Below, piece by piece: positions 24,445 through 33,409 of a DNA stretch of 64,000 bases. Numbering within the stretch: the first letter of the stretch is position 1; each line of letters starts with the position of its first letter. Below the pieces are notes generated by a model. That model did no database searches. It saw only the letters and a program-made list of their open reading frames with translations, and was not told where the DNA came from. The translations under genes and the position numbers were made by a program. Source of the stretch: an uncultured Saprospirales bacterium (lineage in GTDB: Bacteria > Bacteroidota > Bacteroidia > Chitinophagales > Saprospiraceae); the NCBI GenBank assembly GCA_937864265.1, contig CALMIR010000143.1, forward strand, positions 81,059 to 145,058. The letters are read 5' to 3'.

Positions 24445-25080
24445 CTATTTGTTAAGGTATTTTCGAATGGCTTCGGTGCGATTATTGACTTGCAGCTTTT
24501 GGTATATGTTATGTGCATGTTGTTTGACGGTGCCTTCTGCTATTTTCAATTGGTCAGCTATTTCTTTGTACAAAAAGCCTTGCGATAATTTATCCAGTAT
24601 TTCCATTTCTCTTGTGCTTAGGTTATTGAGCATCACTAAATCATCCGGTGGTTTGTGGAAGCTTTCAATGAGTCTTCTGGCAATTCCGGGACTCATCGGT
24701 GCGCCTCCTTGATAAAATTCTCGAATAAGATCAATCAAATCACGAGGGATATCCCCTTTTTGGATATAGGCTCCGGCTCCAACACGCAAAGCTTCAAAAA
24801 CCAAGCTTTCGTTGGTGTTGGAGGTGATCACCAAGAATTTAATCCCTGGTGATACCAATTTCAAACGCAGCATGCACTCGATTCCATCCATATTGGATTT
24901 GTTCAACCCCAAATCCATGATCACGATGTCGGGTTTTAGGCGTGGAATCTCAATCAAGGCATCTTCTGCTAAATCGTATGTACCCAAGCTTTCAATATCA
25001 TCCACTTCGTTAATTTCATCAACGATCCATTCCTGAAACTCCAGTTCGTCTTCAACGATGCAGATTTTGATCTTATCCAT
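24445..25080 (-). CDS. NarL/FixJ-type response regulator
   Basis: 211 aa. The receiver domain (1-120) has acidic residues E10/D11, phospho-acceptor Asp56 in IVIMDLGL, Thr near 84 (FLVITSNTN) and Lys near 106 (YIQKGDIP). A LuxR-type helix-turn-helix follows at about 148-205: LSTREMEILDKLSQGFLYKE then IADQLKIAEGTVKQHAHNIY. It lies 81 bases downstream of the HisKA_3 propeller kinase in the same orientation and is very likely its cognate regulator. Confidence 0.95.
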   Translation of the reverse strand: MDKIKICIVEDELEFQEWIVDEINEVDDIESLGTYDLAEDALIEIPRLKPDIVIMDLGLNKSNMDGIECMLRLKLVSPGIKFLVITSNTNESLVFEALRVGAGAYIQKGDIPRDLIDLIREFYQGGAPMSPGIARRLIESFHKPPDDLVMLNNLSTREMEILDKLSQGFLYKEIADQLKIAEGTVKQHAHNIYQKLQVNNRTEAIRKYLNK

Positions 25081-25161
25081 CGACTTGGCTCTTTTATGCT
25101 CTATTCAAAAAATACACTACAAAGTTCGCTTAAAAGCATAGATGAATCAATAGAACCTTAG

Positions 25162-28100
25162 TTATAGCGCGTTCTCCATGGGAGCCTCGAAAACGACCAT
25201 CATGCCGCCTTCATTTAGGGGTGTCCAACCGATTTTTCCGCCGATTACGGCGGCTCTTTTGCTCATGTTCCTCAACCCAAAGCCAGTTTTTTCCAGTTTT
25301 TCAGGGTCAAATCCAATTCCATCGTCTTTGATACAAATCTTTAGGTTTTCTGAAGCCGTTAATTCAAAGTGTACTTGGCTGGCTTTTGCGTGTTTGACGA
25401 TATTGTGCAGCGCTTCCTTGACCACCAATAAAAGATTGTAGCGGAAATGCCCGCTAAGCGTTACAGGGGGTAAATCTGCAGGAATATGGATATCGACTTC
25501 TATGCTATTATCATTTAAGAACTCTTTAGTATATCGGCGCAGGTAAGCCGTTAGATCCGATAATGCATCGAACTCCGGGTCCATCGCCCAAATAATAGTG
25601 CGCATATTGTTGATCAGTCCAATAGAAAGCTGTGATACACGTTTTATAATGGGTTGGGCTTCTTCCAGGGATTGCTTTTTAAGGGCTTTTTCACTGGCAT
25701 TGTGGATGGTTGATAGTCCGCCACCTAGCTCATCGTGCATCTCTCCCGCAATACGGTTGCGTTCTTTTTGCAAAGTAAGCTTTTTCTCCAGTTGTAATTG
25801 CTTGCGCTCCGCTTCCCGTTTTTCTTTTTCCAATTCCAGTTCTTTGGCGCGCAGTTGGTAACGGTAGTAAAGAGCAGAAACAAACCCTACGGCAGCTAAA
25901 CTGAGCAAGGCAACCATGTAGCGAAACCAGGCGGTTTGTGTAAAATGGGGCTTTATGACAATGATTAGTTGCCGGGGATTGACTTGCCAAATGCCTTCTG
26001 CATTACAGGCCGTAAATTGAAAAGTATATCTCCCTGGCGAGAGATTGGCATAAGTAATGCTGTTCTTGGTACCTAAAAAACTGGAATCGATGCCATCGTT
26101 GTGTTTGAGGAAAACCTTGAATTGGTTGCGCATCGGATCGGTGTATTCGAGTGCTGCGAGATCTAAGGTCAGTGTATTTTCCTTATAACTCAGCTCAACT
26201 TGCTTAGCATAGGTAATGGAGGTATCGCCCTTCCATTCTCTGTCGTGAATTTTGAGCGAAGTAATGGCCAGTTTGGGCATGTTGCCCACTTCTCTTACCG
26301 AATCCGGATGAAAGACATCGACTCCCATTGTACTGCCGAACCATATTTCTCCGTTTTTCGTCATTAAGCCGGATCCAGGCAGGTACTCATCAGAGCTGAG
26401 TCCATCACGAGAGGTATAACTTTTAAAGCGTTTGTCCGGTTTTGCCTCTGGCCGATAGCGAATGATACCTTTGTTGGAGCTGAGCCAAAGCCTTTGTTTG
26501 TTATCCAAAACTACCGTATAAATGAATTGGTTGGGTAGTCCGTCGGCTTCTGTGATTAAAGTAGTAGTTAGTTTTTGTCGGTCTATCTGCAACAAACCTT
26601 TTGAGGTGGCTACCCAAATGACATTCCGATAAGGGTCTTCAGCCAAATGGTGGATCAACCCCAAGCCGCCAAAGGTTTTGATGGGTTTAAGTTCTGGTTT
26701 TTCTCTGTATTCTATCTGCCACAGTGTCAAGTCGTCTGATGTATTGGCGGCCCATACGCGGCGCTGGCTATCTACGAATAATTTTACTGTCCAGCTTTCG
26801 TAAGTACTGGGAATCATCGCTTGCTTTCGTTTATCAAAAAACCAAAGTCCGCGATTGGTACCGAGTAAGAGCAGGCGATCGTCGTAATCGGCGAGGTCGG
26901 AGAAGATTTCGGATGGGTCTGATTTATAAACACTAGTAAAAGAATTATTATGTACAGAGCTTAATCCATCAATTGAAATTGACCAATTTCTGTTATCAAT
27001 ACCTGAAATATACCTTGTATCAACAGGCGTCTTTTCTTTTTTGATAAAGGCATGATTTTCATCAAAAGCGAGGCAGTGCCCATCATTCGAAACACAGCAT
27101 ACATGGCCGATTGGATCGAGAAATAAATGGTCAACGGGGAATGATTCAAGATCATTAATATTCAGCAGATCTTTGAATCGAATATTTGAAAGGTGTGCAA
27201 AATAAACACCTGACCTTGTAGAACTTATCCATACGATTGAATCTTGTATGGGAAAAACGTAATCGGCTTTTTCAATCTTGCTTTTTTTATCCAGGTTGTA
27301 CAAAAATAAGCTTGGACGGCATATTTTTTTAACGGGATCAAGAACGTGGACGGCAGGTGTTTGCCTTACGACCCAGTATTCATTGTTGTTGGAATGAATG
27401 ATAGAATAGCTCAAATTCGCACCTGAAGTAACTTCATAAGGGGCATCAAAATCGAGTGGATTTGTGCTGTCAAAGTGTAGCAAACCCTTATCGGTAATCA
27501 TTAAAACTTTTCCATTTTCCATTCCGATAGCGTGGCTAACTCTAACTGTAAATGCTGCGGGATTATTGACTTCTTCAAACCATGTTTGACGGCTTAATAT
27601 TGAACTTTTTTCTGAAAGTTGTATGATTTCAATTCCAGGTTTCTTCCAAAAACAGCCTATAATAGTTTTTACAATGCCTTCTGAATCGGTCAATACAGCA
27701 CATCTTGCTGCCTCAAAATTTTCAAAAACAGGTATCCTTTTTGAAAACCTGGTCTGTTGGGTATCGTATTTATACACTGAATTTTTTGATAATACCCATA
27801 AATAACGGCCTGCTTCCATGTAAAAAGCATAATGTATGCCACTATTTTCTTCATCTGATCCACCTGCGAAGTCATGGATGAAGTCTCCTTGTATTTTTCT
27901 GTAACAATTGATACCCTCTCCTGTGGTAAACCAGATATTGCCTCTTTCATCTTCAAAAAAGGGACTTTGAATATCGCCTCCTCGCATAGAGGATGGATTT
28001 TGTAAACTAGGTTTATAGACCTGCACTGAGTTGCCATCAAAACGATTTAGGCCATCCATTGAGCTTACCCATATAAATCCATCTCTATCTGTATATAAAA

Positions 28101-28224
28101 AAGCATTCGTACTTTGTGAAAGCCCCCCGTCTAATGTTAGTTGGTGAAAAAATAATCCCTCATACTGGGAATAACAGTATGATATAGTACATAATAGAGC
28201 AAAAAAGATCAGAGGGACTTTCAT
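25162..28224 (-). CDS. Reg_prop/Y_Y_Y two-component sensor histidine kinase (HisKA_3)
   Basis: 1020 aa from the ATG at 28224; the frame reaches back to 28302 but that would overlap the preceding gene and precede the signal peptide MKVPLIFFALLCTISYCYSQ. About residues 25-690 form periplasmic beta-propeller repeats of the Reg_prop type (e.g. LYTDRDGFIWVSSMDGLNRF, TRDGLSSDEYLPGSGLM). A Y_Y_Y domain follows (about 700-770, LKHNDGIDSSFLGTKNSITY). One membrane helix is followed by a coiled coil and a HisKA_3 domain with His830 in GEMHDELGGGL, then HATPase (KDDGIGFDPEKLEKTGFGLR). Such kinases in Bacteroidota sense polysaccharide breakdown products or envelope cues; the ligand here is unknown, and no glycan-use locus adjoins. 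Confidence 0.93.
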   Translation of the reverse strand: MKVPLIFFALLCTISYCYSQYEGLFFHQLTLDGGLSQSTNAFLYTDRDGFIWVSSMDGLNRFDGNSVQVYKPSLQNPSSMRGGDIQSPFFEDERGNIWFTTGEGINCYRKIQGDFIHDFAGGSDEENSGIHYAFYMEAGRYLWVLSKNSVYKYDTQQTRFSKRIPVFENFEAARCAVLTDSEGIVKTIIGCFWKKPGIEIIQLSEKSSILSRQTWFEEVNNPAAFTVRVSHAIGMENGKVLMITDKGLLHFDSTNPLDFDAPYEVTSGANLSYSIIHSNNNEYWVVRQTPAVHVLDPVKKICRPSLFLYNLDKKSKIEKADYVFPIQDSIVWISSTRSGVYFAHLSNIRFKDLLNINDLESFPVDHLFLDPIGHVCCVSNDGHCLAFDENHAFIKKEKTPVDTRYISGIDNRNWSISIDGLSSVHNNSFTSVYKSDPSEIFSDLADYDDRLLLLGTNRGLWFFDKRKQAMIPSTYESWTVKLFVDSQRRVWAANTSDDLTLWQIEYREKPELKPIKTFGGLGLIHHLAEDPYRNVIWVATSKGLLQIDRQKLTTTLITEADGLPNQFIYTVVLDNKQRLWLSSNKGIIRYRPEAKPDKRFKSYTSRDGLSSDEYLPGSGLMTKNGEIWFGSTMGVDVFHPDSVREVGNMPKLAITSLKIHDREWKGDTSITYAKQVELSYKENTLTLDLAALEYTDPMRNQFKVFLKHNDGIDSSFLGTKNSITYANLSPGRYTFQFTACNAEGIWQVNPRQLIIVIKPHFTQTAWFRYMVALLSLAAVGFVSALYYRYQLRAKELELEKEKREAERKQLQLEKKLTLQKERNRIAGEMHDELGGGLSTIHNASEKALKKQSLEEAQPIIKRVSQLSIGLINNMRTIIWAMDPEFDALSDLTAYLRRYTKEFLNDNSIEVDIHIPADLPPVTLSGHFRYNLLLVVKEALHNIVKHAKASQVHFELTASENLKICIKDDGIGFDPEKLEKTGFGLRNMSKRAAVIGGKIGWTPLNEGGMMVVFEAPMENAL

Positions 28225-28240
28225 AAAGTTTAAAAAAAGA

Positions 28241-29299
28241 TCATCCCGGGACAGAGAAAAGTTTTTGAGTGCCGAAAACCACTCCCAGAATAGATAATAC
28301 AATCATAAGAATTTGAAACCAAAGTTTATTCCAAATAACAGCAGGTGGGATTTCCCTTACCGATCTGACCGTTGCCGAATTGGATACAAATTGCTGTAAA
28401 GATTCCACTATATTTGCAATAGTTATGCTATCAGGAATAAACTCAACAGAAGGTATGCTATCAGGAATTGATGAAAATTCTTCGGGTGTGGTCGATGCAA
28501 CGACTTGCTGCTGCTTTTTCCAATAAGGTGGACAGTGCTCGCCATAGGAATAGGCTATTGCTGCCTGAGAGTCGTAGTTTTGAAGTGGAGGAACCGGGTT
28601 GGGTCTGAAAATCAAAGACCGAAGAACTTTGGTTTGAAAGATACCGTTTTCGTCTAAGTAATTAATTCTTTGCAGGGATCGTTCGACTATCAAGCCGTCA
28701 GTATTCCCCCTATTGTTATTTTCATAAAAACTTTTTTCTCTTGCAAAATGCAAACAGGTTTTAAAATCCAAGAAAACAAGGTCAAATTCTCTGGTATTGA
28801 ATATCAAGGGGTCTAATGAATCAAAAGGGGTTCTGTTTGGGCCATTGGCTGGAAATACATATTCTAAGTAACGAAGGCTACCTTGCGGATTTGATAAGCT
28901 TGCCGCAAAAGCATCCTTCATATCATTAAATGTATTAAATTTTATAGATGGAACGGTGCCGGATACTTGATCCCAGAGCGTTAATACTACCCTGAAGCCT
29001 ATCGTCGCGAAATGAACCTCTGTAGGACTTACAACTACTTCTTGCCGAATTGGAATAAAACAAAAGCCTGCGATCTCATTATTTTGTATATTAGAACCGT
29101 TATATAAGCTTACTAAATCAGAAAAAGGGATAGTAAAATTAAATTGATATATTTCGTCTTCATAATAAGTCACACCATCTCTCACAAACGTCTCGCCTGG
29201 AGGCGGCGAAAAAGCTGGAGCGTGGAGCGTGACAAAGAACAACAAGCTGATAGTCAGAAGTAAACGCGTACTTCTAATCAAGGAAGGGGTAGAGTACAT
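28241..29299 (-). CDS. Unknown protein with signal peptide and C-terminal membrane anchor
   Basis: 352 aa, not recognised. An N-terminal signal peptide (LLLTISLLFFVTLHAPAFS), a periplasmic part rich in aromatic strands (FNFTIPFSDLVSLYNGSN, IRQEVVVSPTEVHFATIGFR) and a C-terminal membrane helix, LWFQILMIVLSILGVVFG. It lies 16 bases upstream of the propeller kinase in the same direction, so it is probably co-transcribed with the kinase and regulator. An accessory sensing protein is a reasonable guess; no catalytic motif supports anything more precise. Confidence 0.75.
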   Translation of the reverse strand: MYSTPSLIRSTRLLLTISLLFFVTLHAPAFSPPPGETFVRDGVTYYEDEIYQFNFTIPFSDLVSLYNGSNIQNNEIAGFCFIPIRQEVVVSPTEVHFATIGFRVVLTLWDQVSGTVPSIKFNTFNDMKDAFAASLSNPQGSLRYLEYVFPANGPNRTPFDSLDPLIFNTREFDLVFLDFKTCLHFAREKSFYENNNRGNTDGLIVERSLQRINYLDENGIFQTKVLRSLIFRPNPVPPLQNYDSQAAIAYSYGEHCPPYWKKQQQVVASTTPEEFSSIPDSIPSVEFIPDSITIANIVESLQQFVSNSATVRSVREIPPAVIWNKLWFQILMIVLSILGVVFGTQKLFSVPG

Positions 29300-29342
29300 A
29301 ACTTTATATTTTATGATGAAAAAATATCCTGGTTTTCCACTA

Positions 29343-29350
29343 CAAAAATA
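29343..29350 (-). promoter_or_regulatory. Candidate -7 box of the unknown-kinase-regulator operon
   Basis: CAAAAATA on the plus strand reads TATTTTTG on the minus strand, 43 bases upstream of the first gene of the operon. No -33 TTTG seen. Confidence 0.4.
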
Positions 29351-29426
29351 CTGATCTCGACTTTCACCTGAAATATAACTTTTGTTTACCCCACATCAGT
29401 TCCCAACCAGACAGTTTATCTCCAAA

Positions 29427-30317
29427 TCAATCCACCCACTCATTCAAGGGCATATTATCTGGTCGTTGGTGCTTCCACCTTTTGTGGGTCCAGAGCCAGT
29501 AATGGGGCATTTCACGGATGGCCTGTTCCGTCATGCGGGTATGGCGTTGGGTAATGGCACCATAGGCTTCGCTAGCAGGGTCGGCGCTGATCAGGTGAAA
29601 GGTAATGGAATAATAGCCCCGCTTGATTTTAGCAATATGGCCATAGACGACGGGACAATTGAACGCCTTGGCGTACTTTTCAATGCCAAACAACACCCCT
29701 GTTTGCTGATGCAAAAAAGATAGCCAATAGGCCCTCTCCGGGTTGGAGGGCGACTGGTCGCTGCCAAAAAAATAGGCACAAAGTGGTTTGTTTGGATCAT
29801 TAAAATGCGCATCCACATCGTTTTTGGGCAACAATTCCATCCCGAATTTGCCCCTTGATAGCACGGCTTGTTCATTCATAAAGGGGTCTTTCAAGGGCTT
29901 GTAAATACCCACATAGCGGTAAAGCGGCATACAACTGACAGCTTGCGCGGCTAATTCCCAATTGTTGTAATGGCCGGATACCACAATCAGGTGTCGCCCT
30001 TCCCGGTAAAACCTTTCCACCCACTCGAAATTGACAACTTCGCAGCGGGCCATCACCTCTTTCCGACTAATGCTAAATAATCGAATGGATTCGACCAGGA
30101 TGTCGCAAAAATGGCGGCCAAATTTTTGGTGTATGGCCTTTATTTCAGTCAGACTTTTATCTGGAAATGAACGGGTGAGGTTTTTATTGATCACCTCCCC
30201 CCGAAACCCGATCACCCGAAATAGCAACCAATAAGCGGCCGTGGACAAACCATAGGAAAAGGATAAAGGCAGCCAGGAAATGGGCTTTAACAGTAAGTAG
30301 TACAATAATTTGCTCAT
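29427..30317 (-). CDS. Lipid A biosynthesis (LpxL/HtrB-like) acyltransferase
   Basis: 296 aa, usual length for the family. One N-terminal membrane-associated helix region (residues 10-38). The HX4E catalytic motif is His116-Glu121 in SGHYNNWE, and the second family block is YFFGSDQSPSNPERAYWLSF. The typical C-terminal HYWLWTHKRWKHQRP is present. It transfers a fatty acyl chain to lipid A or, in some Bacteroidota relatives, to other lipids such as flavolipin-type aminolipids. It is monocistronic, with a large repeat-rich gap upstream. Confidence 0.92.
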   Translation of the reverse strand: MSKLLYYLLLKPISWLPLSFSYGLSTAAYWLLFRVIGFRGEVINKNLTRSFPDKSLTEIKAIHQKFGRHFCDILVESIRLFSISRKEVMARCEVVNFEWVERFYREGRHLIVVSGHYNNWELAAQAVSCMPLYRYVGIYKPLKDPFMNEQAVLSRGKFGMELLPKNDVDAHFNDPNKPLCAYFFGSDQSPSNPERAYWLSFLHQQTGVLFGIEKYAKAFNCPVVYGHIAKIKRGYYSITFHLISADPASEAYGAITQRHTRMTEQAIREMPHYWLWTHKRWKHQRPDNMPLNEWVD

Positions 30318-30339
30318 GCAATAGCGCTTTGCTCCATGG

Positions 30340-30347
30340 CAAAGGTA
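30340..30347 (-). promoter_or_regulatory. Candidate -7 box of the acyltransferase gene
   Basis: CAAAGGTA on the plus strand reads TACCTTTG on the minus strand (TAnnTTTG), 22 bases upstream of the ATG at 30317. Confidence 0.45.
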
Positions 30348-30370
30348 GTGGAAAGGAGTATAAGCTTTAT

Positions 30371-30475
30371 AAGTTTCTGGTTTTTTACCCGGCTGATCCC
30401 GCGAAAAACGCGGGAGAAGACGGGCTAGTTTCCTCGCCCGGCTCAGACGGGTGGTTTCAGGTTTTCCGGCCCGAA
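30371..30475. repeat. Composite GC-rich palindromic repeat, copy 1
   Basis: Part 1 (30379-30432) is nearly identical to 47073-47126, with two differences, and contains the hairpin CCCGCG-AAAAA-CGCGGG (30398-30414). Part 2 (30427-30451) is the exact reverse complement of 38112-38136. GTTTC heptamers flank both parts. This is the only locus in the window where both parts occur together. Confidence 0.8.
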
Positions 30476-30734
30476 CCGAGGTACGAGGGGCGGGGGGGGC
30501 AGGTCAAGCCCCTACTTGAAACTTGGGACTCAGCCTAGCATTATCCCGACTTGAGACTCAGCCTAGTATTAGCTTGGCTTGAAACTTGAGGCTTGAAACT
30601 CAGCTTAGCATTGGCTCGGATTGAAACCACCCACCCCCATCATCTTACAATTCAGCGGGAAAATCCTACGATTCAAGAGAAATGAATGGCAACTATAGGT
30701 CAGGAGTCGAATATTTGCATCAAAAATAACCGTG
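30476..30734. repeat. Degenerate tandem repeat and gene-free gap before the efflux operon
   Basis: From about 30513 to 30626 a unit close to CTTGAAACTCAGCCTAGCAT followed by TAGCTTGG is repeated about three times in degenerate form (near 30515, 30549, 30590), using the same CTTGAAAC heptamers as the other loci. The rest (30627-30734) has no recognisable gene, and a GTG at 30732 lies just before the TolC-like ATG. Confidence 0.7.
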
Positions 30735-32114
30735 ATGACACTGCGACACCTGATGATATTTGCCTGGAGTTTATGGTCTATTTGTGCGCTGAATGCGCAA
30801 AATGGCGCGCTTGACCAGTATATTCAGCAGGCATTAAGCTCTAATATAGCCTTACAAGAAAAGAACCTGTCGTACGAAAAAAGTCTGGAAGCCCTAAAAG
30901 AGGCCAAGGCGCTGTTTTTGCCCCAACTGGCGTTGAATGCCCGCTATTCCGTTGCCCAGGGAGGCCGTACCATCGACTTCCCCATTGGCGATTTGCTCAA
31001 TCCGGTGTATCAAAACCTGAACACCATCAATAGCCTGGAGCAAGCGATGCATCCCGATTACCCCACCATCCCGGAATACCCGACTTTGAGCAATGAACAG
31101 ATCAATTTTTTGAGACCTACAGAGCAAGAAACCCGGCTTAGCTTAGTCATGCCGGTTTTTAATACAGCTATTATACAGAACCAACGCATTCGCGAAAACC
31201 TAGTGGCTGCTGCTGAGATTTCTGTCACGGCCTATCAACGCGAACTGGTCAAAGAAGTAAAAGTGGCCTACTTCAACCATGCCCAAGCTGTTCAGGGGGT
31301 TCAGATTTGGGAAAATGCACTGGAACTCGTGGAAGAAAACCTGCGGACCACCGAAAGCCTGCACCGCAATAATAAAGTTACCCTGGATGTGGTGTATGCT
31401 GCCAAAGCCGAAGTCAGCGAAGTAGAGCAGCAATTGGCCGATGCCCAAAAACAGCGCAATATGGCACAGGCGTACTTTAATTTTCTGTTGAATCGGGATT
31501 ACAACGCTGTCATCGAAATGGAAGACAGCTATGCGGTAGAAACGGCGTGGTTGCCCCTGGATGAGGCCCGACAAAGAGCGCTTGATCAACGGGAAGAATT
31601 GCAGCAAATGCAGCTCTACCTGTCCACTGCCGATCGGCAAATTGAGGTGCAAAAGGGCGCCTTCATGCCAACGCTTAATCTTGCTGTGGACTATGGCATA
31701 CAAGGTACCAATTACAAGCTAGATAAAGATGCCGATTATTTCATGGGATCCCTGGTATTTCAATGGAATCTGTTCAATCGCGCCGATAAAGCCCGTGTGC
31801 AACAGTCGAAAATAGAGCAACTGGAATTGTCTAAACAACTGGAAATGCTGCAACAGCAAATAGCCCTGCAAACTACCAATGCCTGGTATGAAATGGAGGC
31901 TGCTCAAAAACGCATCACGCAAGGCCAACAGGAAGTAGAGGCTGCGGAACAGGCTTTTCGCTTGTTGCAAAAAAAATTCAGCCAGGGGCAGGCTAACTTG
32001 ATTGAATTTACCAATGCCCGCACCCAACTGACCAATGCCCAATTGAGCTTATCGCTTGCTCAATTCGGCCTTCAGCAAAAAATGGCGATCCTGGACTGGG
32101 CCGTAGGAGAGTAA
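30735..32114 (+). CDS. TolC-family outer membrane efflux protein
   Basis: 459 aa from the ATG at 30735 (a GTG lies one codon upstream). A signal peptide ends near residue 21 (WSICALNAQ). Two OEP-type repeats with long helices follow, e.g. LSYEKSLEALKEAKALFLPQ and YAAKAEVSEVEQQLADAQKQ, interrupted by short barrel strands (PQLALNARYSV, PTLNLAVDYGI). It forms the outer membrane duct of the RND pump encoded by the next two genes; the order TolC-adaptor-pump is usual in Bacteroidota. Confidence 0.95.
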   Translation: MTLRHLMIFAWSLWSICALNAQNGALDQYIQQALSSNIALQEKNLSYEKSLEALKEAKALFLPQLALNARYSVAQGGRTIDFPIGDLLNPVYQNLNTINSLEQAMHPDYPTIPEYPTLSNEQINFLRPTEQETRLSLVMPVFNTAIIQNQRIRENLVAAAEISVTAYQRELVKEVKVAYFNHAQAVQGVQIWENALELVEENLRTTESLHRNNKVTLDVVYAAKAEVSEVEQQLADAQKQRNMAQAYFNFLLNRDYNAVIEMEDSYAVETAWLPLDEARQRALDQREELQQMQLYLSTADRQIEVQKGAFMPTLNLAVDYGIQGTNYKLDKDADYFMGSLVFQWNLFNRADKARVQQSKIEQLELSKQLEMLQQQIALQTTNAWYEMEAAQKRITQGQQEVEAAEQAFRLLQKKFSQGQANLIEFTNARTQLTNAQLSLSLAQFGLQQKMAILDWAVGE

Positions 32115-32115
32115 T

Positions 32116-32132
32116 AAGTTTCTAGTTTCAGG
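32116..32132. repeat. GTTTC heptamer pair
   Basis: AAGTTTCTAGTTTCAGG lies just after the TolC-like stop codon. It is a short member of the heptamer family seen at 18746 and 47059. Confidence 0.55.
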
Positions 32133-32223
32133 CAAAATTAAAGCTTGGCTTTGTTGCTGGTTTCGCCACCCAAACTCATACCCCGCTCACCACTCACTAT
32201 CAATTAACCACCATCCACTAACT

Positions 32224-33357
32224 ATGATACCCAAGTACAACAAATGCTACACAGCCCTAGCCCTTGCCCTGGTAGTAAGCGCATGCGGCAGTGACAACAA
32301 GACCGACAAAGCAACGCCAGAAGCACCTAAAAGTAGGGTAGAGGTGGCGCAAGTCGTGCCCGTACAGCACCAGGAAGCCATCTTTGCTACTGGTCAGCTT
32401 GCTTTGGAAGACGAAGCCAAATTGAGCTTCAAAATAGGCGGCATTATTCGCAATGTCTATGTCAAAGAAGGACAGTACGTCCAGCAGGGACAGCTCATCG
32501 CCGAATTGAAGCCCGATGAAATACAGGCTCAAACCCAGCAAGCTCGTCTGGGTCGCCAACAGGCCGATATTCAGTACGAAAATGCCAAACTGGCCTTGCG
32601 CCTGGCAGAACGCGATTACAAAAATGTAAAAGGACTATACGAAGATAGCGTTGCCACGCTGGAACAAATGGAAAATGTAGAAGTCCAATTGGAAAACGCC
32701 CGCAATCAACTTCAGGCGGCACAAAGGGCATTGGATCTCAGCGACGAAAACATCCAAATCGCCGATTTCAATTATCAGTTTTCCAAAATAGTCGCTCCTG
32801 CTAATGGCACCATTTTGAAAAAATTCGCTGAAGGCAACGAATTGGTAGGCCCGGGTAATCCGATTGTTCTCTTTGGTTCCAAGGACAAAGCCCCGGTGAT
32901 TCAGGTCAATCTGGCTGATAAAGACATCGTTCATGTACAAATAGGCGACGAAGCAGCAATCAGATTTGATGCTTACGCCGATCAGGTTTTTAAAGGAACG
33001 GTTCAGGAAATCGCAGGGATGGCCGATCCTTATACGAATACTTTTGAAGTGAAAATTGCATTGAAAACGGATGGAAAATCATTGCTCCCCGGGTTCATTG
33101 GTCGGGTGGAAATTTTCACCTCCTCCGCCTCTACGGTATATGAAGTGCCTATTGATGCGCTGAGCAGTGCCGACGGAAAAGAAGGCATTTTGTACCTGTA
33201 TGAAAACGGGAAAGCTATTGAAACGAAAGTTTTCATCAGCAAAATGGAGGGCAAAAGCCTGCTCGTGAGCCGTGGCCTGGACAGTGCCGATCTGGTTATC
33301 ACTACCGGAGTGGGCTATTTGGAAAATGAACAAAATGTATGGCTTACCGAAAAGTAG
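32224..33357 (+). CDS. RND efflux periplasmic adaptor (membrane fusion lipoprotein)
   Basis: 377 aa. A lipobox VVSAC places the lipidated Cys at residue 21. A barrel-sandwich (lipoyl-like) domain is split by a helical hairpin (FKIGGIIRNVYVKEGQYVQQ ... FSKIVAPANGTILKKFAEGN), followed by beta-barrel and membrane-proximal domains (GDEAAIRFDAYADQVFKGTV, VYEVPIDALSSADGKEGILY). It bridges the TolC-like duct and the pump. It is 109 bases after the TolC gene and 52 before the pump gene. Confidence 0.95.
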   Translation: MIPKYNKCYTALALALVVSACGSDNKTDKATPEAPKSRVEVAQVVPVQHQEAIFATGQLALEDEAKLSFKIGGIIRNVYVKEGQYVQQGQLIAELKPDEIQAQTQQARLGRQQADIQYENAKLALRLAERDYKNVKGLYEDSVATLEQMENVEVQLENARNQLQAAQRALDLSDENIQIADFNYQFSKIVAPANGTILKKFAEGNELVGPGNPIVLFGSKDKAPVIQVNLADKDIVHVQIGDEAAIRFDAYADQVFKGTVQEIAGMADPYTNTFEVKIALKTDGKSLLPGFIGRVEIFTSSASTVYEVPIDALSSADGKEGILYLYENGKAIETKVFISKMEGKSLLVSRGLDSADLVITTGVGYLENEQNVWLTEK

Positions 33358-33409
33358 TTTTATCCTGAATGTCTCAAGAAAGTACATCCATCTTTAACAG
33401 CACCGCATC

